A stretch of DNA of 64,000 bases. Origin: UBA3210 sp963648895. GTDB taxonomy: Bacteria; Bacillota_I; Bacilli_A; RFN20; CAG-449. A program made the translations under genes and the position numbers. Of this stretch, positions 32,449-42,970 are shown piece after piece (within the stretch, counting starts at the first letter, position 1; every line of letters begins with the position of its first letter). The stretch is from positions 52,944 to 116,943 of the forward strand of contig CAVJGK010000001.1 of the NCBI GenBank assembly GCA_963648895.1, read 5' to 3'. The notes beneath the pieces were generated by a model. The model was given only the letters and a program-made list of their open reading frames with translations, did not search any database and was not told the origin of the DNA.

Positions 32449-34104
32449 TAATAAATATTTTAATTCTTCTGTTTGGTCTGTATCACCATCTACTAGATAA
32501 TCAGACATACCTTTTTTAGTATCAATTAGGTATTGAACTCTTTCATCTATAGTTCCTTTAGCAATTAGATTATAAATAATAACAGGTTTTTCTGCCGATA
32601 TTCTCCAGATTCTGCTAAAACTTTGTTCATAATCCGACCAAGTCCAAGGGGTATCTAAGAATATTGCGTAAGAAGCAGCAGTTAATGTAAATCCCGTACC
32701 TGTTTTTTGTGCAGTACCTAATAATATAGGATAATTAGGATCATTTTGAAATAGATCCCTATTACGTGCTGCTACCGCATCTGCTAAATCACCTGATGAT
32801 ACTAAAGGTTTGTATTCCGCTAACTCTTTTTCTAACTCTCTTAAAGGTTCTTTAAATTGTGAGAAGATGATAACTTTTTCACCTGAGTCTACAATTTCTG
32901 CGACTAAATCTTTTGCTCTTTCTAGCTTACAAGAAATTCCTTGCGTACTTGATAATACAGAAGGACAAGTTGCTGCTTGCCTTAATCTAGTAATTAAACC
33001 CAACATGCTTGTTGTTTTAATATTAACTCTATCTGCTTCTTCAACTACACCATTAGCAATATTTTCATAAAACTTAGCTTGATCATTCTCCATCTCCAGA
33101 TATTCAGGAATAATTGTTAGCGGTGGAAGTTTAATCATACTCTTAGGTCTTCTTAGCATGAATTCCTGAAGAGTTTCTCTTAAAGTATTCATATTCTTAA
33201 AAGACACTATCTGGTTATGACCAAATTTCTTTTCAAATACACAATAATAATTTTTAAAATTAGTTAGTGTACCTTTCTCTGCCCCTACAAATTTTAAAGG
33301 TAAAAATGAATCTAACGGGTTATTAATTAATAATGTACCAGTTAATCCCCAATGATAAGAACCAACCTTAGCTAATTTTAGTAAGTTCTTACCACGTTGA
33401 GAAGTAACAGATTTACATTTATGAACTTCGTCTACACAAATGATATCAAACTTATTTTGAGATTCTCTTATTGCATCAACAACTAAATCACTTGTTAACA
33501 TTTCTACATTCATGATAACAAAAAATTCTTTAATTGGTTGATATAATTGCTCTGCTCTTTCCGCTATTGAAGCATATTTAACAGTACCTTTTGAATTAAC
33601 TTGCTTACCGATAACGACACAATCTAAATCTGAGTGTTTCTTTATTTCATTTTCCCAGTTCGCTTTTAGTGAATTAATTCCGCAAATAATCAAGCAATGT
33701 TCCATATTTAGTTGTGCCTTTAGTTCTTCTGCGGCATAAGTAGTCATTAAAGTCTTTCCAAGCCCCGGTGGATCGCCTAAGATACCACTAGGATGATTTA
33801 TTAACCACGATATTCCATCTTTTTGATAATCGAATGGTTTTGTTTTATACTCTAGAGAACTTTCCAATAGGGTACCTTTATTTGCGTCTAGGAACGACAT
33901 TTGAATATCATCTAGATAAGTTAATTTATCTACTAAATTAGCTAATTCTCCAAGAGGTAATTCCCACACTAAGTCTTTCTTATGCCAAATAGCATTTCCA
34001 GTATCTTTAACTGCGGTAACTATTAATGGATTATAATCAAAAGAAACAAATAAAGAAGTTTTTCCTATACTTTTCTTAGCAATATCTTCTTTAATAGTAA
34101 TCAT
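32437..34104 (-). CDS. SNF2-family DEAD/H helicase
   Basis: 555 aa two-RecA-domain ATPase. Motif I 'GDPPGLGKTLMTTY' near residue 110, Ia 'LIICGINSLKANWENEI', II 'DIICVDEVHKCKS' (DEVH) near 222, III 'HWGLTGTLLINNP', then in the second domain 'KVIIFSQFKEPLRELE' and motif V/VI 'FLDTPWTWSDYEQSFSRIWRIS'. SNF2-like phage enzymes of this type (compare UvsW-like or Spo-phage helicases) act in recombination or replication restart. It shares one base with the upstream gene stop. Confidence 0.92.
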   Translation of the reverse strand: MITIKEDIAKKSIGKTSLFVSFDYNPLIVTAVKDTGNAIWHKKDLVWELPLGELANLVDKLTYLDDIQMSFLDANKGTLLESSLEYKTKPFDYQKDGISWLINHPSGILGDPPGLGKTLMTTYAAEELKAQLNMEHCLIICGINSLKANWENEIKKHSDLDCVVIGKQVNSKGTVKYASIAERAEQLYQPIKEFFVIMNVEMLTSDLVVDAIRESQNKFDIICVDEVHKCKSVTSQRGKNLLKLAKVGSYHWGLTGTLLINNPLDSFLPLKFVGAEKGTLTNFKNYYCVFEKKFGHNQIVSFKNMNTLRETLQEFMLRRPKSMIKLPPLTIIPEYLEMENDQAKFYENIANGVVEEADRVNIKTTSMLGLITRLRQAATCPSVLSSTQGISCKLERAKDLVAEIVDSGEKVIIFSQFKEPLRELEKELAEYKPLVSSGDLADAVAARNRDLFQNDPNYPILLGTAQKTGTGFTLTAASYAIFLDTPWTWSDYEQSFSRIWRISAEKPVIIYNLIAKGTIDERVQYLIDTKKGMSDYLVDGDTDQTEELKYLLGVM

Positions 34105-34418
34105 TAGAATAACTCTTCTTCATTTAATTTAATCTTTTCAGGTTTATTTATCTTAGAAACATATTCTTCTTCAAAAGTATCTTTAGCTTCTTCTACTTTA
34201 AATGATAATTTTGCTTCAATCTTTAATTTAGTTCCACAGTTATCGCAAGTATAGATTTCTTCTAAATCTGGGTCAGTACCATCATAAAACTCAATTTGTC
34301 CATCAACTGTTTTAAAAATTTCTTTTTGTTTACCAAAAAATGATTCTGGCATAAATATTTCTGATAATAAGTATTGCTGACCGCATTTAGGACAACAAAT
34401 AATTGGTAAATCTTTCAT
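34104..34418 (-). CDS. Small zinc-ribbon protein
   Basis: 104 aa with two Cys pairs, 'CPKCGQQY' (residues ~9-12) and 'CDNCGTKL' (~58-61), forming a probable four-Cys zinc ribbon, and an acidic C-terminal tail. Unknown function; it is the first gene after the promoter at 34439-34468 and is co-transcribed with the SNF2 helicase. Confidence 0.7.
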   Translation of the reverse strand: MKDLPIICCPKCGQQYLLSEIFMPESFFGKQKEIFKTVDGQIEFYDGTDPDLEEIYTCDNCGTKLKIEAKLSFKVEEAKDTFEEEYVSKINKPEKIKLNEEELF

Positions 34419-34438
34419 TATTAAACTCCTTCATAATT

Positions 34439-34468
34439 ATAATAACATACTCTATTTTATTTGTAAAC
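34439..34468 (-). promoter_or_regulatory. Promoter for zinc-ribbon/SNF2 operon
   Basis: GTTTAC (34463-34468), 18 nt, TATTAT (34439-34444), directly after the tail-operon terminator T-tract. Confidence 0.75.
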
Positions 34469-34497
34469 TAAAAAAGAGAACCTTTTACAGTTCTCTT
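34469..34497 (-). terminator. Terminator at end of tail/adhesin operon
   Basis: 7-8-bp stem AGAGAAC/GTTCTCT (34475-34481 with 34490-34496), 8-nt loop, six T on the minus strand. Confidence 0.85.
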
Positions 34498-34498
34498 A

Positions 34499-36715
34499 TT
34501 AAATTTCATGCTTCCAACCAGATGATGTTTTTACCCACACATCAGTAACACGCTTCCAACCCGCATCCACTTTAATATATGCTGATTGAATGTCTACCCA
34601 TGCAGGGACATCTGTAGAAGATTTTTGTATTTTTATTTTCTTACCTGTTTTTACCCAAACACCATAATACTTAGGAATATTATCTTTGTTATCCCAAGGC
34701 AAATAGCGCTCTTTATCAGTAATAGAAACAGTATAAGAAGGAATTAAATTATTAGTAACACTTGCTTCAATATCATCTATTGACTCGTATACACCATAAG
34801 TATTCCAGAAATCATTTGGTAATTGGGAAGTCCAACCTACGAATGAATGATCTTCCCATACTGGCGCATTCATTTTCCAAACAGAACTACTGGTAATCAT
34901 TGAAGCGTCATACCACTGTCTGTCTGGATTTTTCCAAACACCATTATAATAAATAAAATCTACATAGTGCGGAACTTCTGACCAAGAAGCAACTAATTCA
35001 TACTTAGTTTGTCCAGTAGCATAGAATGCATCATCTAAAGTTGCGCCTGGCGCATATGATAATCCATTGATTGTCCATGCTTTAAATAATCTACTATTAT
35101 CATTATAAGTAGGAGTTATAGTAGGCAAAGTTGCTGCAGTGCCATAAGTCTTACTAATAGAATCTATCTTAGTTGGTGTTATTGCACTTGATGTTGCATT
35201 TAAATTAAATGAAACTGTGTATGTAACAGGTGCCCATATCGCAATTAAAGTAGAATCTGCTTTAAACTTAGTCGTTGATGTAACCTTTATTCCATTATAT
35301 TGCCATTCTTTAAATGTATAACCTGTTCTTGTAGGTGTTGGTAAGGTTCCTATCGCAGTTTCTGTTATTGAGCTTCCACTTTGTGCCCATTGAGCAATAA
35401 ATGAACCTGGTCTAACTACCCCGCTTCCACCAATTTGAACACCAGTATCTCCCCCAGAAGTGGTGTACCAATTACTTTTTGCAGTATAAGACGTTTTAGA
35501 ATTACAAGAAATAATTGAGTCCGAACAAGCAGAACCTCCATCACTATTATAATGAATAGTAACATTTGTTTTACCTGAAACATCATAAGTTAATTTATAT
35601 AAACTTGGTCAAGAGGTGGAATTATTTTCTAGAACATTACTAATTTCCGCCTTAGTTGGTCTTGTTTGATCTGTGCCAGCACTAAATGTCATAATTGGAT
35701 ACCATTTAGCATATAAGGTCATATTAGAATCAGTAGAAACAGAAGTAACTTTTGTTCCGTCCTCTTTATACCAACCAGCAAATTTATAACCATCTCTTGT
35801 TGGTGTTGGAAAACCTGAAAAAGATGCTTTAGATGTTACATCAGTAGTAGAACCGCCATTAGACCAGTTTGCCCAAACTTCTTGATTTGCAATACTAACT
35901 GTATCTCCTGCATTCTTACCATTATTCCAACCAGTAAAATTATATACAGTTGTAGTTCTAGTACTCGCTGAACCGGTTAAAGAACTTACCGAACTTCCAC
36001 CATTTGAATTAAAATATAAATAAACAGTTTTAGTTCCAGTAGAGGTCTCATTAATTGAAGAACTTGAGACACCTGGGCAAGTTACAGTTTTTCCGGTCCA
36101 TCCTGTGTAAGTTGATGTTCCAGAAACAGAACTTCTAGACGTTTTAAACGTCATTGTCATTTTATTACTGTCTGTAAAAGGTGATATAAGAGAAACTGTT
36201 GGGGTGCCGATTGTCATTGTGCCACTAGATGATGTGACTCCTTTATACATAGTTACATTGCCTGTCCAACTTTCAGTTGTTTTAGCACCTAGGGTAAATG
36301 TGTAAGAGTAGTAGGCATCACCTAGACCTCATTCTTGTTTTAAATCATTATAGCTACGAATACCAATATACCCGGATGTATAGGCATTACCCCCCTCAGA
36401 GGTTCCTCTTCTAAGTGTTATCGACGGTATTACCATTCGCAAGTCATACGCAAACGAGGCGCTACTATTCTTAGCAAGACATATATAGACGGTTACTGTA
36501 GTATTACCCGATCCATCACTTTGTGGGGAACACCTAACAGCTAATTGTGGTTGAATATAGCTGGGATTTGACACTTTTCCTGTTCCACCATACTCTGAAA
36601 AGGAAATGGTACAGTTATTATAAGCGAGGAACTGATCTCCATTAGTGCATGTTCATGATGTACTGCCACCACCATAGACTGATGAGTAATTGCCATTAGG
36701 ATAATAAACTGCCAT
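34499..36715 (-). CDS. Adhesin-like tail protein with InlB-type repeats (3 TGA=Trp)
   Basis: 738 aa, continuous from ATG 36715 to TAA 34499 when TGA at 36653, 36329 and 35609 encode Trp21, Trp129 and Trp369. The middle contains at least four Listeria-Bacteroides (InlB B) repeats, each recognisable by 'GYKFAGWYKEDGTKV', 'FTGWNNGKNAGDTV', 'GYTFKEWQYNGIKV' and 'AKW/ANW/AIW' endings. Such beta-grasp repeats are common in surface adhesins and phage receptor-binding proteins. The C-terminus has three 'W-V-K/AYIKVDAGWKR' segments also common at phage fibre ends. Last gene of the tail operon, so probably a host-binding protein. Confidence 0.85.
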
Positions 36716-36726
36716 AGGTTATTCTC

Positions 36727-37542
36727 CTATTCTGCATACTTTAACCATAGGTCACCAACATTTCCATCTGATGCTGTAGGATTTGTAGTACTTGCATACA
36801 TTGCTTGACCACCGGTTAAAATACCATTTTGAATAATCATTGCTTGTGATTTTACAACAGTTCCGCTAGTTTCGCCTTTACTACCGACAGTTGCGCCGCT
36901 GGCAGTTATTTTGCCTGAATCATTTGTATAGACAGGTTGAATAGCAGAACCGACACTTCTTTGTTCTGAATACTTAGGATAATCGCTTCCATCAAATGAC
37001 AATGCGCCATCATTTAATACTAATGGTTTTGAAACTTTTCCGGATAAACTATTTTGTTTACCGTCTAGAATTGTAGAAATAGTATCATCTGTTTCTTTAT
37101 ATCTTACAGAGTCTGAAGAGAACTTAGCTTTATTTACTAAGCTTCCACTTGATAATAATTGTAATGAATAAATATTACAACCAGCAACAGAAATAGAAGT
37201 AGCAGACTCTGATAAATTTAAACCAGTAAATAATGATGCAACGTCTAACTCTATAGATCCAGAAGAGCAGTTAACTAAGCAACCAGTTTCTTTTTCTACC
37301 GCTATTGTTGCCCATAAATTATCATATGACTTATCTAAGGTTGCTTCAAAGTAATAACCATGTAAAATAAATTTAATTATGCTATTACTATAACTTAATG
37401 TATACCCATCAGTTGTGCCTTTGTAGTCAACAAATGAATTAATGATATTGACAAAATTTTTCTCACTTGTGTACTTTCCAGATAGCTCACTTACACGATA
37501 AGTGGAAGGGAATACCTTTACACTATTTGAACTTAAATTCAT
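36727..37542 (-). CDS. Tail fibre-like protein
   Basis: 271 aa. The C-terminal part 'VGSAIQPVYTNDSGKITASG' and 'YASTTNPTASDGNVGDLWLKYAE' is typical of phage tail fibres/appendage proteins. The N-terminal 150 residues are beta-rich and probably attach to the baseplate. Located between baseplate and adhesin genes. Confidence 0.7.
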   Translation of the reverse strand: MNLSSNSVKVFPSTYRVSELSGKYTSEKNFVNIINSFVDYKGTTDGYTLSYSNSIIKFILHGYYFEATLDKSYDNLWATIAVEKETGCLVNCSSGSIELDVASLFTGLNLSESATSISVAGCNIYSLQLLSSGSLVNKAKFSSDSVRYKETDDTISTILDGKQNSLSGKVSKPLVLNDGALSFDGSDYPKYSEQRSVGSAIQPVYTNDSGKITASGATVGSKGETSGTVVKSQAMIIQNGILTGGQAMYASTTNPTASDGNVGDLWLKYAE

Positions 37543-37555
37543 TTATTAAATCCTC

Positions 37556-38035
37556 CTAAAAAGCAATTCTTAAATTCCAACCAACACTTAAATTTGAATT
37601 TTGTACTAATTGGATTGGATCATTATGACAATCAACTTCCGCATAAAGTGTTTTGTCTTCATCTGCACTATATAATCTAAACCCATCGATTTGTTGTTTA
37701 CCTGATAAAACAATTGCAGGTATTAGAAATGTTAATGTATAATCTGCACCAGTTGAATCTTTATTTGTTTCAGATAAACCAGTATATAGAATACCATAAC
37801 TAAACATATTAACTAAAGCGTTTGCAGATTTATCCCAAGTGCATGGGATTAAAAATCCGGGTCTTTTTGCAACAACATTAACACCACGTAGACAGTCACA
37901 TATATAAGAGCACAAATCATTAGTACCTGTATTATGGAACTCTCTACTTTCATAGAGAGCACCATTACAGTATGCCTTTATACTAATCCTTCCGGAGTAT
38001 TGCGTTGTATTTTTTATATTTGTTTGAAGTTCCAT
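37556..38035 (-). CDS. Baseplate/tail appendage protein, unknown
   Basis: 159 aa, beta-rich ('TLTFLIPAIVLSGKQQIDGFRLYSADE'). Not recognised; position between the P2 I-like protein and the fibre gene suggests a connector or fibre-base protein. Confidence 0.6.
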   Translation of the reverse strand: MELQTNIKNTTQYSGRISIKAYCNGALYESREFHNTGTNDLCSYICDCLRGVNVVAKRPGFLIPCTWDKSANALVNMFSYGILYTGLSETNKDSTGADYTLTFLIPAIVLSGKQQIDGFRLYSADEDKTLYAEVDCHNDPIQLVQNSNLSVGWNLRIAF

Positions 38036-38046
38036 ATAATTTCTCC

Positions 38047-38733
38047 TTATTGATTAATGTGTATGTCGTCGGTATCAGATGTATTTTGATCTGGAACATC
38101 TTTGACTTGTTCGTCATTATAAATCCAAGTATGCGTAATAAATCTTTTCTTATCAGTATTATTACCAATAAATTGTTTATAACTAGTATCAAATTTAGTT
38201 GTACTAATTGTATCACTATCGTATCTGATTTTAGTATTTAAATCATTTCCTGATGTATATGATGTATATTTAATTACTCTATATGTCCATCCCGCAGGAA
38301 GTAAGTACTCTAATAAATCTTCGATAACACCAGACGTTAAATTTGTAACATCCGCTCTAACAATTACCATATAATTGTCTTGGTCAATTGTAATGTTTTG
38401 TTCATTTAGAACAGAAGATAATCCTAATGATCTAAGTAGAATATTTACACAATATCTAAAGCATTCGCTAGAACCTTTTTTACGGATCAGATATTTGAAG
38501 CAGCTCGTTACTGCTTCAAGTTCATCCAAATCCCAATTGTGCTTGGCGTCAAAATTTAATGTTTTAGCTCTAAGCGTAACTAATTTATTATCTATATTGC
38601 TGTCCCAAACAGATAAGTCATCAATATATAATTTTGAATAATTAAATAAGGCAGAATATAATCTAGCAATTACTTGGTAATCACGAGATAGATTACTAAA
38701 TTCTTTTGGGGTTTGCTTAATAATATCTATCAT
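38047..38733 (-). CDS. P2 gpI-like baseplate protein
   Basis: 228 aa. Helical N-terminal half with 'LDELEAVTSCFKYLIRKKGSSECFRYCVNILLRSLG' followed by an 'LEYLLPAGWTYRVI' segment that is characteristic of tail protein I (baseplate wedge) at its C-terminal beta domain. It directly follows the gp6/J-like wedge gene, the usual order J-I-fibre. Confidence 0.75.
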   Translation of the reverse strand: MIDIIKQTPKEFSNLSRDYQVIARLYSALFNYSKLYIDDLSVWDSNIDNKLVTLRAKTLNFDAKHNWDLDELEAVTSCFKYLIRKKGSSECFRYCVNILLRSLGLSSVLNEQNITIDQDNYMVIVRADVTNLTSGVIEDLLEYLLPAGWTYRVIKYTSYTSGNDLNTKIRYDSDTISTTKFDTSYKQFIGNNTDKKRFITHTWIYNDEQVKDVPDQNTSDTDDIHINQ

Positions 38734-38734
38734 A

Positions 38735-41700
38735 TTAGTAATTCCTCAATGAAGTAGCAATATCTACTTTTGAATTTTTGCAATCAATCTGTGGAATAGT
38801 CATTTTATTTGCCACGTTATTAATATCCCATAATGCAGTTGCATCAGACATATCTTGCTTTTCTAATACCATACTATTATCAGGAGTGTATGTGTAATAA
38901 GGTCTAAGTGAAGGATGATCTGAATAAGCAATTAATTCTCTTATTCTTCCACAAACTGTATCAGAGGTTACCCCAGTACACTTAGCTAATTCTTCATTTA
39001 AAGTATTACCATTAGTAGAAATAATTGTAAAGAATTCGTTAACAATTATTGTTTCTGCTTCAGCTAATGGTTCTGATATATTCCAAGATAGAACTAACTT
39101 TAATACAGTACCCGTAGTAAATGTATCTTCAGGAATTTCTACATAAAACATATTAGTACCTTTAAATGATAACGATGTACTTAATGATGTGCCTGAATTG
39201 AATTCTCTGATACTAATCGCAGTAGAACCACTTAATACTTTTACAGTAACTGGTAATTCTTCTCCATAAATATATATAGGTAATAAGTAAACACGCTTTT
39301 TAGTTACATCGCCACTGCTATATATTGGTTGTACATAGAATGGAAATTCAGCTTGTCCACTTTGTTTATCTAGGTTAATAACGTAACCAGAATCGCCTGG
39401 TAAGATTGTTTCTGTTGTAGAACCTTCTAATGTTTGAGTTATACTTTCTACATCGTAGGCGTATATATTTAGATATAGTCCCAAATCATAAATACTTTGT
39501 AAATTAATATCGCTTCCACCAACTAAACTTAAATCAGAAGAAGCTTGAAGTCTTAATCCATACTTGCTTAAAGTTACTTCGCCTTCATCATAAGTTAACT
39601 TAATAGTTTGGTTATTACCTAACTCTTGATAACTTGTATTAGATAAAGATAAATCTAAACGTGTTCTAATTTGATAGAAATTAGAAACTTTAGGCAATGA
39701 AGTAGTTGTTCCGCCAGTTGTATATGTGATAGTACAAGGACAATCAATCCAAGTATTATTTAGCTCATCTGGTGCATCTTCCCAACCCGATAATCTAATA
39801 ACATCACCTTCACCTAGAGTTATAATTGCCATTTCTTGTATTTCTAATGGTTGTTCAGAGAAGTCAAATGTTTGCCAATCTACAATAGCATTCTTGCCTT
39901 GTTCTGAAATAACATCTATTGCTAATGGGTCATTACTGATTATCCATTGCTTATCATTATTATCTGACCTTGTTAATTTAGTACCAGAACCTAGGATTAC
40001 CATTTCATCTAATGTTGAATTAGCATAAATAAAGTAATCACCAGACTCTAATATTTTTTCAGTTTGTCCTTCTTCAAATACTCTGTTGCTTCCATCAGCA
40101 GAACTTTCAATAATCCAATAACACATTATTAATTGACTATCTAAAACAGTCTTCAGTATTTCTCTCTTATCGATTGTTTGCGTAGCAGATAATGATTGGA
40201 ATACTCCTGTGTGAGTTTGTCCACTCTTATCTGTCCAAGTCTTTGTAGTTCCTGAGGTGTACACAGTACCTGCAGAACTTGTTGGAGATACCGTAAAATT
40301 AGCTCTAACTGTATCACCTGCTTCTAGAATTGCAGTTTGCTGAATTGATGTTCCAGAAGAAGAATCACTATATAATAGAATAATTCTTTCATCTGAACCA
40401 AGTACATGCTCAGTATTAGCAGAAATATTAGAATTACCTTCATATCTATAATTTACATAAGCGCCATATGAAACGGTAGAATAATAATTAGGATTAATTA
40501 TTTGGAATCGCTCATTTGCATTTAAAGTATAATTATTAAGATTTACTATCTTATCAATACCTTTTTTATAAGTAGCAGTTTCAGTTACAACAATTGTACC
40601 TGAGGTCGTAATACTTCTTGCAGTAGTACCTTCCACATTTTGCAAATCAGTCATACTTAAATTTTTAATAGTATAAGCTAGATTATCTTTAGACTTATAT
40701 GTTGCTGTAACTGTTTTTCCTGACTCTTTATCAACATAACTAAAGAAGAATACATCATCACCTTTTAATGTATATTCATCATTATATTTTAAAGGTTGAC
40801 GGTCTGTTTTACTGTTTTTATTAGGCGCATCAAAATAATATGTTGCTTGCCAATCGTATTCAGTTAAATCAGTACCGGTAACAAATGTTCTTTCTGTATT
40901 AACTGTTTCTGTAGTAACAGTAGTAATCTCACTATTTGTTAATGGAATATTTAAATTTGTAGAAATCTTTTTAACATTTCTATATATTCCGCCTTGGTCT
41001 TTAATTATTTGTCCATATTTGTATGAGAAGTCATCATCCAAATTAAATAAACATACACGCCCTGCTAAAACATTCTTAGCAACTAAATCAACAATAATTT
41101 TATATTTGCCATTTGAAGTAGGAAGATCATTAGTAATAGGATCAACCTCTGTTCCATTACCCAACATAGCAACAGTTGAATAACTAAACGGTTCTAGCAC
41201 TACAGTATTAATTCTAGAGTCTGATGCTATAATTACTTTTCTAACAGAATCATAATCTAGCTCAGAACCAAATTCTAATTCAGAAGCATTAAAGTTTTCA
41301 GATAACGCTCTCCAAACATTATCAATAATTTCATTTCTTTCAATTTTAGTTACTTTATTAAAAGGATGAATTGTGATATTAAGGGGAGTATAGTTTTTAA
41401 AACAGAAGATTTCATTTGTAGCAGGGTCATTATAAGTATGACTAATACATTTATTTTCTTCTAATCCACTCTTAATTGCTTTTAATTGCAATGAACTAAC
41501 AGGTGTAAATGATTTATCTAACGCGTTCCCTTTATTACTTGCAACATAGTCATTCATACTAAATGCAGATAGTGCGTAAATAGCTAAATCATAAGGAGTC
41601 AGTGCGCTCGTTAATTGAGCAAAGTCATTTAGATTGATTGCACCACCAGATACTAAGCTCCAACTACCATCTTTATAATAGAATAAAGATGAGTCACCTG

Positions 41701-42955
41701 CTTCAGTTGTTTTACAGAATAAATCACCATTAGTACCACTTGTAGGGAATGAAGTACCAAAACCTTTAAACATTAGTCTGCAATTTTCTAATGAAATAAT
41801 TTTAAATAGTTCTTCGTATTCATCATAAGTAACAACTTGTGCGGATTTATTATAATCGCTACGTCTATCTGTTACATATGAATTAGAAACCATTTTATTT
41901 GAATTAGAATCCTCTAAATCATTAATAGCATTAGAATAATCTTTACAAGAAACTAAGGTATCAAATGTGCCAATAATCTTTTTAAAAGATTTGTACATTT
42001 CATTAATTGTTTCTGGATCTTTACCATTTGAAATAGCGCTTAAGTTAGTTACTGTAAAATCTGAACAACTTCTTGAAGCAGTTTCATTATTAGCAATAAA
42101 ACTTGCTGGAGAAGTAATAACACTTAATGTATTAGATGAGATATTACCTGCGCTACCAGAAGTAGAAATATATTGAATTTGTAATCCATCACCGATAATA
42201 TTTGCAATATCGCTTGGGAATTCAATATAAGGTAAACCTCTTGCAGAGTCATAATCTATTTTATAAATTCTAGAACTGTTTGGTCTAGTTAATAGATAGT
42301 TATCTCTTTCCCAGAATCCAGACCAGTCATTAGAATTAATATTTTTAATATAGATACCATTTTGAGCAATCATTGTCTCGGGTAGGTATAATCTATTATT
42401 ATCATCTAGGTTGCTATAAGAAATAGTATTAGAATCATTAATAGATAGAGTTTGCATTGTACCTTCAATAAAAGTACAACCAGATGTTTGCCCATCACCC
42501 AAAATAGTTAAATCTTCAATTTGTGTATAAGTAACAGTATTATCACTATCAGTTACTACTAAAGTAAAAGCAGGAATAGTAAATGCTTTATTTATACTGG
42601 AATCCTTTTTACTTTCTTCTGGGCAAGTCCATTTTAAGGATACAGTACCTGTAGCAGACACATAATATCTCGGGGTATACCCATTCATTTCAGTAATATT
42701 TCTTACAGATCTATCTTGAGTAGCAGAAGGTAAGAAATTTTCTAATATATTCTTATCTATGTTATAATTATTATGATCAGCAACAAATGCTGCTTCTTTC
42801 AATAATACTACACCAGGATCACTCTCATTTGATTGTGTTGGGTCCCATTTATTTGTTAATTGTGTTGCTAAGCTTAGAATTTCAGGATAAATTGATGCAA
42901 AATCCTTTTCTGTATAGCTTAGACTAGATATATTTAAATCATTTGATGTACTCAT
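38735..42955 (-). CDS. Giant baseplate wedge protein (gp6/gpJ-like)
   Basis: 1406 aa. The N-terminus 'YTEKDFASIYPEILSLATQLTNKWDPTQSNESDPGVVLLKEAAFVADH' is the baseplate wedge J/gp6 signature, followed by the 'SVRNITEMNGYTP' region. The ~800-residue remainder is beta-rich, with several Thr/Ser-rich Ig-like stretches; it is far longer than P2 J (~300) or T4 gp6 (~660), implying added decoration or fibre-anchoring domains. It sits between the gp25-like and I-like genes as expected. Confidence 0.85.
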   Translation of the reverse strand: MSTSNDLNISSLSYTEKDFASIYPEILSLATQLTNKWDPTQSNESDPGVVLLKEAAFVADHNNYNIDKNILENFLPSATQDRSVRNITEMNGYTPRYYVSATGTVSLKWTCPEESKKDSSINKAFTIPAFTLVVTDSDNTVTYTQIEDLTILGDGQTSGCTFIEGTMQTLSINDSNTISYSNLDDNNRLYLPETMIAQNGIYIKNINSNDWSGFWERDNYLLTRPNSSRIYKIDYDSARGLPYIEFPSDIANIIGDGLQIQYISTSGSAGNISSNTLSVITSPASFIANNETASRSCSDFTVTNLSAISNGKDPETINEMYKSFKKIIGTFDTLVSCKDYSNAINDLEDSNSNKMVSNSYVTDRRSDYNKSAQVVTYDEYEELFKIISLENCRLMFKGFGTSFPTSGTNGDLFCKTTEAGDSSLFYYKDGSWSLVSGGAINLNDFAQLTSALTPYDLAIYALSAFSMNDYVASNKGNALDKSFTPVSSLQLKAIKSGLEENKCISHTYNDPATNEIFCFKNYTPLNITIHPFNKVTKIERNEIIDNVWRALSENFNASELEFGSELDYDSVRKVIIASDSRINTVVLEPFSYSTVAMLGNGTEVDPITNDLPTSNGKYKIIVDLVAKNVLAGRVCLFNLDDDFSYKYGQIIKDQGGIYRNVKKISTNLNIPLTNSEITTVTTETVNTERTFVTGTDLTEYDWQATYYFDAPNKNSKTDRQPLKYNDEYTLKGDDVFFFSYVDKESGKTVTATYKSKDNLAYTIKNLSMTDLQNVEGTTARSITTSGTIVVTETATYKKGIDKIVNLNNYTLNANERFQIINPNYYSTVSYGAYVNYRYEGNSNISANTEHVLGSDERIILLYSDSSSGTSIQQTAILEAGDTVRANFTVSPTSSAGTVYTSGTTKTWTDKSGQTHTGVFQSLSATQTIDKREILKTVLDSQLIMCYWIIESSADGSNRVFEEGQTEKILESGDYFIYANSTLDEMVILGSGTKLTRSDNNDKQWIISNDPLAIDVISEQGKNAIVDWQTFDFSEQPLEIQEMAIITLGEGDVIRLSGWEDAPDELNNTWIDCPCTITYTTGGTTTSLPKVSNFYQIRTRLDLSLSNTSYQELGNNQTIKLTYDEGEVTLSKYGLRLQASSDLSLVGGSDINLQSIYDLGLYLNIYAYDVESITQTLEGSTTETILPGDSGYVINLDKQSGQAEFPFYVQPIYSSGDVTKKRVYLLPIYIYGEELPVTVKVLSGSTAISIREFNSGTSLSTSLSFKGTNMFYVEIPEDTFTTGTVLKLVLSWNISEPLAEAETIIVNEFFTIISTNGNTLNEELAKCTGVTSDTVCGRIRELIAYSDHPSLRPYYTYTPDNSMVLEKQDMSDATALWDINNVANKMTIPQIDCKNSKVDIATSLRNY

Positions 42956-42970
42956 AATCTATCTATCTCC

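Noticed and set aside
37983..38216. 77-aa minus-strand ORF
   Set aside because: Out-of-frame shadow of the P2 I-like gene.
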